From an uncultured Lachnospiraceae bacterium (GTDB lineage: Bacteria > Bacillota > Clostridia > Lachnospirales > Lachnospiraceae), in NCBI GenBank assembly GCA_902489645.1, contig CABUAW010000011.1, positions 1 to 53,648 of the forward strand: DNA of 53,648 bases. Direction: 5' to 3'. The position numbers and the translations under genes were made by a program. Shown one piece after another: positions 8,156-16,350 of the stretch (the first letter of the stretch is position 1; each line of letters starts with the position of its first letter). Under the pieces are notes generated by a model that was given only the letters and a program-made list of their open reading frames with translations, was not told where the DNA came from and ran no database searches.

Positions 8156-8950
8156 GTGAAAAAAGGATTTTTCAAAAAGAAAATGCTTGTATGGCTTATG
8201 GCGGCAACACTTGCATTTTCGGCTGCAATGACAGCATTTGCTGAAGAAACCGAGCCAGCGGCAGACCCGGCGCCAGTTACTGTAACAGACCCGGAAACAG
8301 AGGAAGAGACAGAGAAAGAAACAGAAACAGCGACGGAAACAGAAACGGAAACAGAGACAGAACCAGCGACAGAGCCGGAAACAGAGCCGACAACCGAACC
8401 GGAAGTGGCAGATATTATTACAAATGTAAAATCTGTAAGTTCTTCATGGTCTGCACCATATGACCACACAGTGGCTAAAACCTTCTATGAAGTAACTCTG
8501 GCTGAGCCGGCAACGCTCGTATGGTCTATCTATTATCCGGATGGTACTTTATTTAATGAGTACTCCGGTGAGTTCGATGCAGGCGTAGCTTCCCTGACAT
8601 GGACAGCGGTTGACCCAAATGGCTGGCATCCGGAAGGTACATCCAGCAACAGAACGGAAGTTGCATTTGAAGTAGTCATTGCGGCGGTTAATGGTTCAGG
8701 ACAGGTAGATGCTGCCAGTGATACATACACATTCTATTTTGCGCATAGCATTAAACAGCATTTAGGATATGTGGAACCAGAACAGGAAGAGCCGGTTCAG
8801 GAAGTTCAGCCGGAGAATCCAGTGACAACAACAAATAATGATGTGCCAAAGACTGGCGAATCCCATTCCGATTATGGTATGATGCTTTATATGGCAGTTA
8901 TTTTTGGAGCAGGATTTGTTGTAACACGTAAATTGAGCCGCAGAGCATAA
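8156..8950 (+). CDS. Small cell-wall-anchored surface protein (sortase substrate, VPKTG)
   Basis: This 264-residue secreted protein starts at GTG after GCGGAGGAAAAA. A lysine-rich signal peptide ends at about residue 29 (TAFA/E). A glutamate/threonine/proline tract at about 30-82 probably forms an extended wall-spanning stalk. One beta-rich, Ig-like domain follows at about 85-210, with no family that I recognise. The C-terminus is a sorting signal: VPKTGE at 230, a hydrophobic stretch and RKLSRRA. Clostridioides difficile SrtB, a class B enzyme, takes (S/P)PxTG motifs, so the class B sortase encoded next is the likely anchoring enzyme. Ligand and role are unknown. Expression is probably phase variable through the G-tract promoter. 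Confidence 0.85.
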   Translation: MKKGFFKKKMLVWLMAATLAFSAAMTAFAEETEPAADPAPVTVTDPETEEETEKETETATETETETETEPATEPETEPTTEPEVADIITNVKSVSSSWSAPYDHTVAKTFYEVTLAEPATLVWSIYYPDGTLFNEYSGEFDAGVASLTWTAVDPNGWHPEGTSSNRTEVAFEVVIAAVNGSGQVDAASDTYTFYFAHSIKQHLGYVEPEQEEPVQEVQPENPVTTTNNDVPKTGESHSDYGMMLYMAVIFGAGFVVTRKLSRRA

Positions 8951-8964
8951 AATCAGAAAATCTT

Positions 8965-9002
8965 GGCTGCCGTGTCAGTGGATGACGGCAGCCTGATTTT
9001 TT
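8965..9002 (+). terminator. Rho-independent terminator between substrate and sortase
   Basis: GGCTGCCGT pairs with ACGGCAGCC (8985-8993) around an 11-base loop, with TTTTTT at 8997-9002. It would keep sortase mRNA below substrate mRNA if the two genes share the upstream promoter; no separate sortase promoter is evident. Confidence 0.9.
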
Positions 9003-9043
9003 GCATGGAATTCCGTCAAAAGGAAAGGATTGGATAAACCGTA

Positions 9044-9919
9044 ATGAGGCAGCAGAAAAGTAAAAATAATGAAAGCGGGACGCAGAATCGGAAAAAAATA
9101 CTATCGGCCGTGAGTATTTTATGTCTGATTGGTTTGATTATTGTGGGTGCGCTTTTAGTCCTCCGCTGGACAGATGATTTGAATGAGAAGAAGAAAGCGT
9201 CGGAAGTCCGTGAAAATATTGAAAGTGCGCGGATTAATGTGGAACAGGCCGATGAAACAAATGAACCGGCTGCGGAAACAGCCGGAGAAACGGCGCCGGA
9301 GGTACTTCCGGAGATGGCGCAGGCCCTGGTGATGAATTCGGATATTATCGGGATTTTGGAGGTCGGAGCCGATACCTGTTTATATGTGACCCAAGGGGAA
9401 GATAATGATTTCTATTTGAATCATAATTATTTAAAAGAGGAAGATGAGGCCGGCGCCGCTTTTTTGGATGTGCGCTGTCAGATAGAACCGAGAGATACCC
9501 ACTGGATTATCCATGGCCATGATATGCTGAATGGAACTATTTTCGGACAGTTAAAGGATTTTCGGGATTTGGAATATCTGAAAAATCATCCGCTGGTGTA
9601 CCTGACATTGACCTATGAGAAAGAAATTTATGTCCCGTATGCGATTCTGGACGTTAATGTAGACCAGAGTGCGGATAATTATTTTAAGATTACGGAATGG
9701 AATTTTGAGACCGATGAGGAATTTGAGGCATATACCGGTTATTTTAAGGAAAATTCCTATTTTAATATTCCTGTGGAAATCGCTCCGCAGGATGAATTGC
9801 TTACTTTATCCACGTGCAGCTATGTCTATAGCGATAGCCGTTTATTAATTGCTTGCCGGAAACTTCGGGAAAACGAGAGCGAAGATGAAATGAAAGCGAT
9901 TATCCAGAGCGTGGAGTAA
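9044..9919 (+). CDS. srtB: Class B sortase
   Basis: This 291-residue membrane transpeptidase cleaves sorting signals and joins the protein to the peptidoglycan cross-bridge. It has a basic N-terminus, a membrane helix at about 20-41, a 45-residue linker, and the sortase barrel from about 97. Catalytic residues are visible: His159 in IHGHDM, Cys258 in TLSTC and Arg266 in SRLLIA. The class B call rests on HGHDMLNGTIFGQL and on the TLSTC context. The ribosome site AGGAAAGG lies rather far from the ATG. The preceding VPKTG protein is the obvious substrate; others could lie elsewhere in the genome. Confidence 0.94.
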   Translation: MRQQKSKNNESGTQNRKKILSAVSILCLIGLIIVGALLVLRWTDDLNEKKKASEVRENIESARINVEQADETNEPAAETAGETAPEVLPEMAQALVMNSDIIGILEVGADTCLYVTQGEDNDFYLNHNYLKEEDEAGAAFLDVRCQIEPRDTHWIIHGHDMLNGTIFGQLKDFRDLEYLKNHPLVYLTLTYEKEIYVPYAILDVNVDQSADNYFKITEWNFETDEEFEAYTGYFKENSYFNIPVEIAPQDELLTLSTCSYVYSDSRLLIACRKLRENESEDEMKAIIQSVE

Positions 9920-9949
9920 ATTGCGTGTGTCGGCGGCAGATGATTTTTG

Positions 9950-9978
9950 TTGACATAAAGCGAAAAAGAATATATAAT
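9950..9978 (+). promoter_or_regulatory. Promoter of the tracrRNA
   Basis: A full consensus promoter: TTGACA (9950-9955), a 17-base spacer, and TATAAT (9973-9978). The start of transcription is expected near 9985, just before the anti-repeat. Confidence 0.9.
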
Positions 9979-9984
9979 AAAAAT

Positions 9985-10103
9985 TAGTTTAGTACCATAC
10001 TAAATTTACATCATAAGTTCAAATAAAAATTTATTCAAGTCGTCATCATTGATGGCCCACAATGTGTGGAAAAGAAAAGCCTGCATTTGCAGGCTTTTCT
10101 TTG
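9985..10103 (+). ncRNA. Predicted type II-A tracrRNA
   Basis: The anti-repeat begins with TTTAGTACCATAC, continues through TTTACATCAT and ends in TTCAAAT. It is complementary to the CRISPR repeat at 16 kb in three blocks. The lower stem (repeat GTTTGAG with tracr TTCAAAT) and the next stem (repeat ATGATGTAAA with tracr TTTACATCAT) are split by a bulge with AAG on the tracr side, the layout of type II-A guides. Downstream are a CATCA-TT-GATG hairpin, a CCAC/GTGG hairpin, and a terminator in which AAAAGCCTGC pairs with GCAGGCTTTT. The array and the tracrRNA are transcribed in the same direction. End points are predicted from the promoter and terminator, not measured. Confidence 0.88.
10075..10103 (+). 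terminator. Terminator of the tracrRNA, immediately upstream of cas9
   Basis: AAAAGCCTGC (10075-10084) and GCAGGCTTTT (10089-10098) form a 10-bp stem with the loop ATTT, followed by CTTTG. It ends about 22 bases before the cas9 ATG, leaving no room for another promoter. Confidence 0.88.
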
Positions 10104-10125
10104 TATTGAGCGGAGGAGGAGAAAA

Positions 10126-13100
10126 ATGGCTAAAGATTATTTTATGGGATTGGATATGGGCACAGGCTCTTTAGGATGGGCTATCACAGATAAAAACTAT
10201 CATCTTTTAAAGGCACATGGAAAAGCATTGTGGGGAGTGCGATTATTTGAAAGTGCAAGTACGGCTGAAGAGCGGAGGATGTTCAGAACAGGAAGAAGAC
10301 GTTTGGAACGGAGAAAGTGGAGAATCGAATTATTGCAGGAGCTATTTGCAGAGGAGATAAATAAAGTAGATTCCGGATTTTTCCTGAGAATGAAAGAAAG
10401 CAGATATGTTCCGGAAGATAAGAGAGATATTTATGGTCAAACACCGGATTTGCCATATGCATTGTTTGTGGATTCAACATATACGGATAAAGAATATCAT
10501 AAGCAGTTTCCTACGATTTATCATTTGAGAAAATGGTTGATGGAAACAACTGAAACGCCGGATATACGTCTGGTTTATTTGGCGCTTCATCATATGATGA
10601 AGCATAGAGGACATTTTTTGCTATCTGGAAATATTGAAAATGTGAGAGAATTTAAAAGCACATTTACGCAGTTTATCCAGCGTGTGAAAGATGAAGAGAT
10701 GAATTTTAATTTAGATTTTGACATTGAAAAAATAGACCAGATTGAAAACATAATAACAGACAGCAATCGCACAAAGTCGCAGAAAAAAACAGAATTGATA
10801 AAGTGTGCAGGAGCAAAAACTTCCTGTGAAAAAGCGCTTATGAATTTAATTGTCGGGGGAACAGTTAAATTGAGTGACATTTTTGACAATAAGGAATTAG
10901 ATAATTGTGAAAAAGCAAAAATTTCTTTTTCGGATACCTCATATGAAGATTACTCAGGAATTGTACAATCGGATTTGGGCGAGCAGTATATTATTATTGA
11001 ACAAGCAAAGTCGGTGTATGATTGGGCGATTTTAGCTGATATTTTAAAGGGGGAAGATTCAATATCAAGCGCAAAAGTCGGCGTATATGAAAAGCATAAA
11101 AAGGACCTGACCTATTTGAAAAAGCTGGTTAAGGAAAATTTGTCCGGAGAAGATTATAAAAAAATATTTGTAAACACAACGGGTAAATTGGACAATTACT
11201 GCGCATACGTGGGAACTTCTAAAATGAATGGACATAAGTGTGATTTGGAGGGGAAATGCTGCGATAGAAAAGCTTTCTATGCTTTTCTAAAAAAAGAGGT
11301 TATAAAACCTATTGGAGAAACTGAGGCAATTGAATATTTAAAGAAAGAATTGGAAACAGAAACTTTTTTACCAAAGCAAATATCCAAAGATAATGGGGTT
11401 ATTCCATATCAGGTTCATTTATATGAACTAAATAAAATCATTGAAAATCTGGAGGACAAAGTTCCTCTGTTAAAAGAGCAGGGAAATAAAATCAGGAGTA
11501 TTTTTGAATTTCGTATTCCATATTATGTTGGCCCATTGAATGGTATATGGAGAGATGGAAAACGGACAAATTGGATGGTTCGCCGGAATAATGAAAAAAT
11601 ATATCCGTGGAATTTTGATGAGGTGGTCAATCAATCCGAAAGTGCAGAGGCATTTATCCGCCGAATGACGAATAAGTGTACGTATTTAGTCCATGAAGAC
11701 GTTTTGCCAAAGAATTCATTATTGTATAGTAAATTTATTGTATTGAATGAATTGAATAATCTTCGAATTAACGGGGAAGCCATTAGTGTCGAATTAAAGC
11801 AAAAGCTGTATAGGGATTTATTCCAACGATATAGAAAGGTCACTCAGAAAAGAGTGAGAGATTATTTGGTAAGGGAAGGCCTCATATCCAAAGCAGAAAG
11901 GAATACGGCAGATATTTCCGGTGTGGATGGTGATTTTAAAGGGTCTTTGACAGCATATCATGATTTTAAAGAGAAACTGACGGGATGTACTCTGAAAGAT
12001 GAAGATATGGAAGAGATGATATTAAATATAACACTGTTCGGAGAAGATAAAAAATTGTTGGGTAAAAGACTGTCTGTTTTATATCCTGAATTGACGGAGG
12101 GTCAGAGAAAAGCGTTGTGTTCTTTATCCTATGATGGTTGGGGAAAACTGTCGGAAGCCTTTTTGCAGAAAATAACTGCGCCTGCTCCGGAAACGGGTGA
12201 GGTGTGGACGGTTATTCGGGCTCTTTGGGAGACCAATGACAATTTGATGCAGATATTAAGTAAAAAATATTTGTTTGCGGATGCCATCGAAAGAGAAAAT
12301 TGTAAAGAGGATGGAAATGAAATTACCCGGGAAATGCTTGAAAAATTGCAAGTGTCACCGGCTGTTAAAAGGCAGATATGGCAGACACTCCAGGTGATTA
12401 AAGAATTGCACAAGGTCATGAATGAACCTCCAAAACGGATATTTATTGAAATGGCCAGAGAGAAAGCTGAGAAAAAGCGAACAGATTCGAGAAAAAAGGC
12501 ATTGTTGGATTTATATAAGAAATGTAAAAGTGAAGAAAGAGATTGGATTAAAGAGTTAAATGCTTTTGAAGACCATAATTTGCGGAGTGATAAATTATAT
12601 TTATATTATACGCAAAAAGGACGTTGTATGTATTCGGGAGAGGTTATTGAGCTGGAAGATTTGTGGGATAATCGAAAATATGATATAGACCATATTTATC
12701 CTCAGTCTAAAGTCATGGACGATAGTCTCGATAATCGGGTTTTAGTTAAGAAAACATATAATGCCGGCAAAACAGATGTGTATCCGATTGAACATTCGAT
12801 ACGGGAAAAAATGCATTCTTTTTGGAAAAGCTTATTTGATGGAGGATTTATTTCAAAGGAAAAATATAAACGGCTGATAAGAGGTGACGAATTTGCGCCA
12901 GAAGAACTGGCCGGTTTTATAGAGCGGCAGATTGTAGAGACAAGACAGAGTACAAAGGCTGTCGCATCTGTATTGAAGCAAATATTTCCGGAAACCGAAA
13001 TCGTTTATGTTAAAGCAGGAAATGTCTCACGGTTCCGTCAGGACTTTGATTTGATTAAAGTACGTGAATTAAATGATTTGCACCATGCAAAGGATGCCTA

Positions 13101-14157
13101 TTTGAATATTGTTGTTGGTAATGCTTACTATACAAAGTTTACAATGAATGTTATGCGTTACGTTAAAGATAATCCAGGCAGAGCTTACAATTTAAAAAGA
13201 ATGTTTACTTCAAAATGGGACATTGAACGTAATGGAGAGATTGCGTGGAAAGCCGGAGAAGCAGGAACAATAGCGACGGTAAAAGAGACGATGAGAAAAA
13301 ACAACATACTTGTCACCCGCCGGTCTTACAAAGTGAAAGGCGGTCTTTTTGACCAGCAGCTAATGAAAAAAGGTAAAGGACAAGTACCTGTGAAGGGGAG
13401 CGATGAACGGCTGAGAAATATTGAAAAGTATGGCGGATATAACAAGGCACAGGGAACCTATTTCATGCTCGTAGAATCAATTGACAAGAAAGGAAATAAA
13501 ATCCGGACGATTGAATATGTTCCGTTGTATTTAAAAGTACAGCTTGAAAAAGATGAAGAGCTGATGAAACAGTATCTTATTAGTGACAGAGAACTTAAAG
13601 AACCGAGAATATTGTATTCGATTATAAAGATAGACACCTTATTTAAGGTGGATGGATTTTATATGTGGCTGTCGGGAAGAACGGGGAAACAATTGATTTT
13701 TAAAGGCGCCGTTCAATTGATATTGTCTAAAGAAGATGAAATGATTTTAAAAAAGATTTTGAAGTTTGTTTCACGGAGGACGGAAAACCCTGATATTAAA
13801 ATTATAGAAAAAGACGGTTTGGAAGAAGCGGATTTAATCCATATGTATGAAGTCTTTTTAGATAAAATTGAGAATACAGTATATCGGACAAAACTTGACG
13901 CACAAGTACAAAATTTGAAAAAAGGTAAGAAAATGTTTGAAAGTCTATCTAAGGAAGATAAATGTATTGTGTTATCCGAGATACTGCATCTGTTTCAATG
14001 TCAAAGTAATATGTCAGATTTAAAACTAATTGGAGGGCCCGAAAAAGCGGGAAGTATAAAAATAAATAAAAATATAACAGAATGTAAACAAATTTCTATT
14101 ATTAATCAGTCTCCAACAGGAATTTTTCAACAGGAGATTGATTTGAAAAAGATATGA
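10126..14157 (+). CDS. cas9: CRISPR-associated endonuclease Cas9 (type II-A)
   Basis: This 1343-residue RNA-guided nuclease cuts DNA matching a crRNA paired with tracrRNA. RuvC-I is at the N-terminus with Asp10 (GLDMGTGSLGWAITD). An arginine-rich bridge helix follows (RRRLERRKWR, about 65-75), then the recognition lobe. RuvC-II has Glu775 (IFIEMAREKAE), HNH has His856 (YDIDHIYPQS), and RuvC-III has His987 and Asp990 (HHAKDAYL). All catalytic residues are present, so it is probably active. The start is the ATG after GGAGGAGGAG; an upstream TTG would lie in the tracrRNA. It overlaps cas1 by four bases. From memory it resembles Lachnospiraceae Cas9s such as that of Coprococcus catus. The gene is clearly more AT-rich than its flanks. 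Confidence 0.98.
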   Translation: MAKDYFMGLDMGTGSLGWAITDKNYHLLKAHGKALWGVRLFESASTAEERRMFRTGRRRLERRKWRIELLQELFAEEINKVDSGFFLRMKESRYVPEDKRDIYGQTPDLPYALFVDSTYTDKEYHKQFPTIYHLRKWLMETTETPDIRLVYLALHHMMKHRGHFLLSGNIENVREFKSTFTQFIQRVKDEEMNFNLDFDIEKIDQIENIITDSNRTKSQKKTELIKCAGAKTSCEKALMNLIVGGTVKLSDIFDNKELDNCEKAKISFSDTSYEDYSGIVQSDLGEQYIIIEQAKSVYDWAILADILKGEDSISSAKVGVYEKHKKDLTYLKKLVKENLSGEDYKKIFVNTTGKLDNYCAYVGTSKMNGHKCDLEGKCCDRKAFYAFLKKEVIKPIGETEAIEYLKKELETETFLPKQISKDNGVIPYQVHLYELNKIIENLEDKVPLLKEQGNKIRSIFEFRIPYYVGPLNGIWRDGKRTNWMVRRNNEKIYPWNFDEVVNQSESAEAFIRRMTNKCTYLVHEDVLPKNSLLYSKFIVLNELNNLRINGEAISVELKQKLYRDLFQRYRKVTQKRVRDYLVREGLISKAERNTADISGVDGDFKGSLTAYHDFKEKLTGCTLKDEDMEEMILNITLFGEDKKLLGKRLSVLYPELTEGQRKALCSLSYDGWGKLSEAFLQKITAPAPETGEVWTVIRALWETNDNLMQILSKKYLFADAIERENCKEDGNEITREMLEKLQVSPAVKRQIWQTLQVIKELHKVMNEPPKRIFIEMAREKAEKKRTDSRKKALLDLYKKCKSEERDWIKELNAFEDHNLRSDKLYLYYTQKGRCMYSGEVIELEDLWDNRKYDIDHIYPQSKVMDDSLDNRVLVKKTYNAGKTDVYPIEHSIREKMHSFWKSLFDGGFISKEKYKRLIRGDEFAPEELAGFIERQIVETRQSTKAVASVLKQIFPETEIVYVKAGNVSRFRQDFDLIKVRELNDLHHAKDAYLNIVVGNAYYTKFTMNVMRYVKDNPGRAYNLKRMFTSKWDIERNGEIAWKAGEAGTIATVKETMRKNNILVTRRSYKVKGGLFDQQLMKKGKGQVPVKGSDERLRNIEKYGGYNKAQGTYFMLVESIDKKGNKIRTIEYVPLYLKVQLEKDEELMKQYLISDRELKEPRILYSIIKIDTLFKVDGFYMWLSGRTGKQLIFKGAVQLILSKEDEMILKKILKFVSRRTENPDIKIIEKDGLEEADLIHMYEVFLDKIENTVYRTKLDAQVQNLKKGKKMFESLSKEDKCIVLSEILHLFQCQSNMSDLKLIGGPEKAGSIKINKNITECKQISIINQSPTGIFQQEIDLKKI

Positions 14158-15026
14158 GTTGGAGAATCGTCGTTATCTCAAGGCGGGCGAAATTAGATTA
14201 CCAATTGGGCTATATGGTAGTCCGGGGCGAACAGATAACCAAAATACATTTGAGCGAAATAGCGACAGTGCTAATAGAGTCTACGGCCGTATCGATAACG
14301 ACGAGCTTAATAGCGGAATTATCTAAAAAGAAAATCAAAGTTGTTTTTTGTGATGAGAAGCAGAATCCATCGTCTGAATTAATTGGGTATTACGGAAGTC
14401 ATGATACAAGTAATAAAGTAAGGAAACAAATAAAATGGGATGAAAGAAGTAAAGAGGCAATCTGGACAGAAATTGTTATTGAGAAAATCAGGAAGCAGAA
14501 GGAATTATTGGAACTTTTAGGAAAGGAAGAATCGAGGCTATTAGAGGGATATTTAAAGGAAATAGAATGGAATGATGAAACTAATCGGGAAGGACATGCG
14601 GCCAAAGTTTATTTTAACGCATTATTTGGAATGGGGTTTTCAAGAACTGCGGACAATTACATCAATGCTGCGCTGAACTATGGATACTCCATTATATTAT
14701 CAAGCTTTAACAGAGAAATTGTAGCAAACGGTTATATTACACAATTAGGGTTATTTCATGATAATATGTTTAATCAGTTCAACCTGGCCTCGGATTTAAT
14801 GGAGCCTTTTCGTATATTAGTAGACAGAGAAGTAAAACGTATGAAATTAAATCAATTTGAACATGATGAAAAAATGCGTTTGGTAAATATTTTAAATCAT
14901 GAAGTTCGTATCGATGGAAAACGGCAGTACGTGAATAATGCAATTAAAATTTATTGTCGAAGTGTTTTCGAGGCTTTAAATGAAAATGATAGTTCCTTGA
15001 TTCGATTTTACAGTATTGAGTTATAG
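14154..15026 (+). CDS. cas1: CRISPR-associated integrase Cas1 (type II)
   Basis: This 290-residue protein is the integrase subunit that inserts new spacers at the leader end, as a complex with Cas2 and, in type II-A, with help from Csn2 and Cas9. The metal-binding active-site residues are visible: Glu146 in NREGHAAKVYF, His202 in LFHDNMFNQFN and Glu217 in LMEPFR. The length is normal for type II Cas1. Its ATG overlaps the cas9 stop (ATGA), and its end overlaps cas2, indicating one operon. Confidence 0.97.
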   Translation: MSWRIVVISRRAKLDYQLGYMVVRGEQITKIHLSEIATVLIESTAVSITTSLIAELSKKKIKVVFCDEKQNPSSELIGYYGSHDTSNKVRKQIKWDERSKEAIWTEIVIEKIRKQKELLELLGKEESRLLEGYLKEIEWNDETNREGHAAKVYFNALFGMGFSRTADNYINAALNYGYSIILSSFNREIVANGYITQLGLFHDNMFNQFNLASDLMEPFRILVDREVKRMKLNQFEHDEKMRLVNILNHEVRIDGKRQYVNNAIKIYCRSVFEALNENDSSLIRFYSIEL

Positions 15027-15336
15027 ATTTATGAGAATATTAGTATTTTTCGATTTACCCGTATTGACCGGGAATCAAAGAAAAGCTTATGTTAAATTTC
15101 GAAAGTTTTTATTAAAAAATGGTTTTATGATGCTTCAAGAGTCTGTTTATTGTAAGTTGGCTTTAAATGGAACAGCTGCGGCGGGAATTATAGACAACGT
15201 ACATAAGAACAGTCCATCGGAGGGATTAGTTCAATTACTTACGGTGACGGAAAAACAATATTCAAAGATGGATTTGATTGTGGGGGAGGTTAAAAGCGAA
15301 GTATTAGATAGTGACGAAAGGCTGGTGATTCTATGA
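15016..15336 (+). CDS. cas2: CRISPR-associated protein Cas2
   Basis: This 106-residue ferredoxin-fold protein is the dimeric core of the Cas1-Cas2 integration complex. The first beta-strand, MRILVFFDLPV, carries the conserved Asp, followed by FRKFLLKNGFMMLQESVY and a late LTVTEKQ. The start given is a TTG that overlaps cas1 by 11 bases; it gives MSYRFMRI, which matches how streptococcal type II-A Cas2 begins (from memory). An ATG at 15031 is the alternative and would remove five residues. Confidence 0.93.
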   Translation: MSYRFMRILVFFDLPVLTGNQRKAYVKFRKFLLKNGFMMLQESVYCKLALNGTAAAGIIDNVHKNSPSEGLVQLLTVTEKQYSKMDLIVGEVKSEVLDSDERLVIL

Positions 15337-16004
15337 AATTGGTATATTCGGAGATGGAGATGAAGCTTGATTTATCAAAACAATGTCCGTGTGAATGGAT
15401 AATAGAATCGCCGGAGCTTTTTTCAAAATACGTTCAGGAATTATTAAAGCAAAAAGATGGTGCTGGGGAGGGATTTGTATTATGTGATGAGGATAGGGAA
15501 CTGGATTTTTCAAAATATGTGGATATTATAGTCAATCCTTTTCATGTAGACATCAATGAGAAAGGAATATTAAACAAATTATATGCCGATTTAGGAAGTA
15601 TCGCTTATGGAGAGGAGCTTTATTTAGAGACACAGAAAATGACGAGAGATATTGAACAGTATTTTTATGAATTGGAGCATCAAAGTCCTTATATATTGGA
15701 AATCCAGCCAGAAATAGACATCATCGCTATTTTAAAAGCTCTAGGAGTAAAATTTGAGAACTCAGCGGAAGATTTCTTTGAAAATATTATCCAGTATATA
15801 AAAATTGCAGGAGAACTTTTAAAAACGAAAGTTGTGATTTTCATTAACCCGAGAAGTTTTTTTACTGGAGAACAGTTAGAAAACATATATGAAACAGCGA
15901 TGTATAATGAAATTGCTCTATTATATATTGAAAATATTCAGAGAGACTTTTCAAGTAACTGTAAACGGTATATAATTGATAATGATTATTGTGAAATTTA
16001 TTAA
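15333..16004 (+). CDS. csn2: CRISPR-associated protein Csn2 (type II-A)
   Basis: This 223-residue protein is called Csn2 from its place after cas2 and from its content. It has the N-terminal MKLVYSEMEMKLDLSK, the segment VDIIVNPFHVDINEKGILNKLY, and a late KVVIFINPRSFFTGEQL resembling the Walker-B-like strand of the family. Csn2 forms a tetrameric ring that slides on DNA ends and is needed for spacer acquisition, which makes the locus type II-A. The length matches the usual size of about 220. The start overlaps the cas2 stop (ATGA). The array promoter appears to lie inside its 3-prime end. Confidence 0.93.
   Translation: MKLVYSEMEMKLDLSKQCPCEWIIESPELFSKYVQELLKQKDGAGEGFVLCDEDRELDFSKYVDIIVNPFHVDINEKGILNKLYADLGSIAYGEELYLETQKMTRDIEQYFYELEHQSPYILEIQPEIDIIAILKALGVKFENSAEDFFENIIQYIKIAGELLKTKVVIFINPRSFFTGEQLENIYETAMYNEIALLYIENIQRDFSSNCKRYIIDNDYCEIY
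15948..15976 (+). promoter_or_regulatory. Candidate promoter of the CRISPR array
   Basis: TTTTCA (15948-15953), a 17-base spacer and TATAAT (15971-15976) lie inside the end of csn2. Transcription from about 15983 would give a leader of roughly 80 nucleotides before the first repeat. The -35 matches four of six consensus bases. Confidence 0.55.
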
Positions 16005-16063
16005 ATATGTTTGAGTACCAGTGACATAAATGCAGATGAGAGCATATCATTTTTGAATTTGAG
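16005..16063 (+). promoter_or_regulatory. CRISPR leader end with anchoring sequence
   Basis: This 59-base stretch lies between csn2 and the first repeat. Its last seven bases are ATTTGAG (16057-16063), identical to the leader-anchoring sequence known from streptococcal type II-A loci to direct polarised spacer insertion. At 16009-16020 it also holds GTTTGAGTACCA, the exact reverse complement of the last 12 bases of the repeat. Confidence 0.82.
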
Positions 16064-16350
16064 GTTTGAGAATGATGTAAAAATGTATGGTACTCAAACG
16101 TCAATGTGTGTCAAGTGGTGTCATTCTAAGTTTGAGAATGATGTAAAAATGTATGGTACTCAAACAAATGCAACTAAGATTATGGCCCAATATCGTTTGA
16201 GAATGATGTAAAAAATGTATGGTACTCAAACTGTGTCATTATCCGTATCCAGATTTTCCCGTTTGAGAATGATGTAAAAATGTATGGTACTCAAACCTCC
16301 GTATGATTTTTAACACCGGCGCCGTAGTTTGAGAATGATGTAAAAAATGT
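16064..16350 (+). CRISPR. Type II-A CRISPR array, four spacers
   Basis: The repeat begins GTTTGAGAATGATG and ends TATGGTACTCAAAC, 36 bp in consensus. Repeats lie at 16064-16099, 16130-16165, 16195-16231, 16261-16296 and a truncated last copy at 16327-16350. The third is 37 bp, with six As instead of five in the central run, and the truncated last copy shares that extra A. Spacers are 16100-16129 (30 bp), 16166-16194 (29), 16232-16260 (29) and 16297-16326 (30). The degenerate repeat at the far end and the anchoring sequence next to csn2 place the leader on the cas side. The tracrRNA anti-repeat agrees with plus-strand transcription. Confidence 0.97.

Noticed and set aside
9985..10010. A TTTAGT/ACTAAA hairpin at the tracrRNA start as a protein-binding operator
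   Set aside because: The same bases are explained by the anti-repeat; the palindrome follows from the repeat's own GGTAC-centred sequence.
10066..10125. A longer Cas9 start at a TTG
   Set aside because: Those 20 codons overlap the tracrRNA terminator; the ATG at 10126 has a strong ribosome site and gives the canonical Cas9 N-terminus with Asp10.
16011..16211. A 66-codon plus-strand frame
   Set aside because: It lies in the CRISPR leader and first repeats; its repeated peptide NDVKMYGTQT is just the translated repeat.
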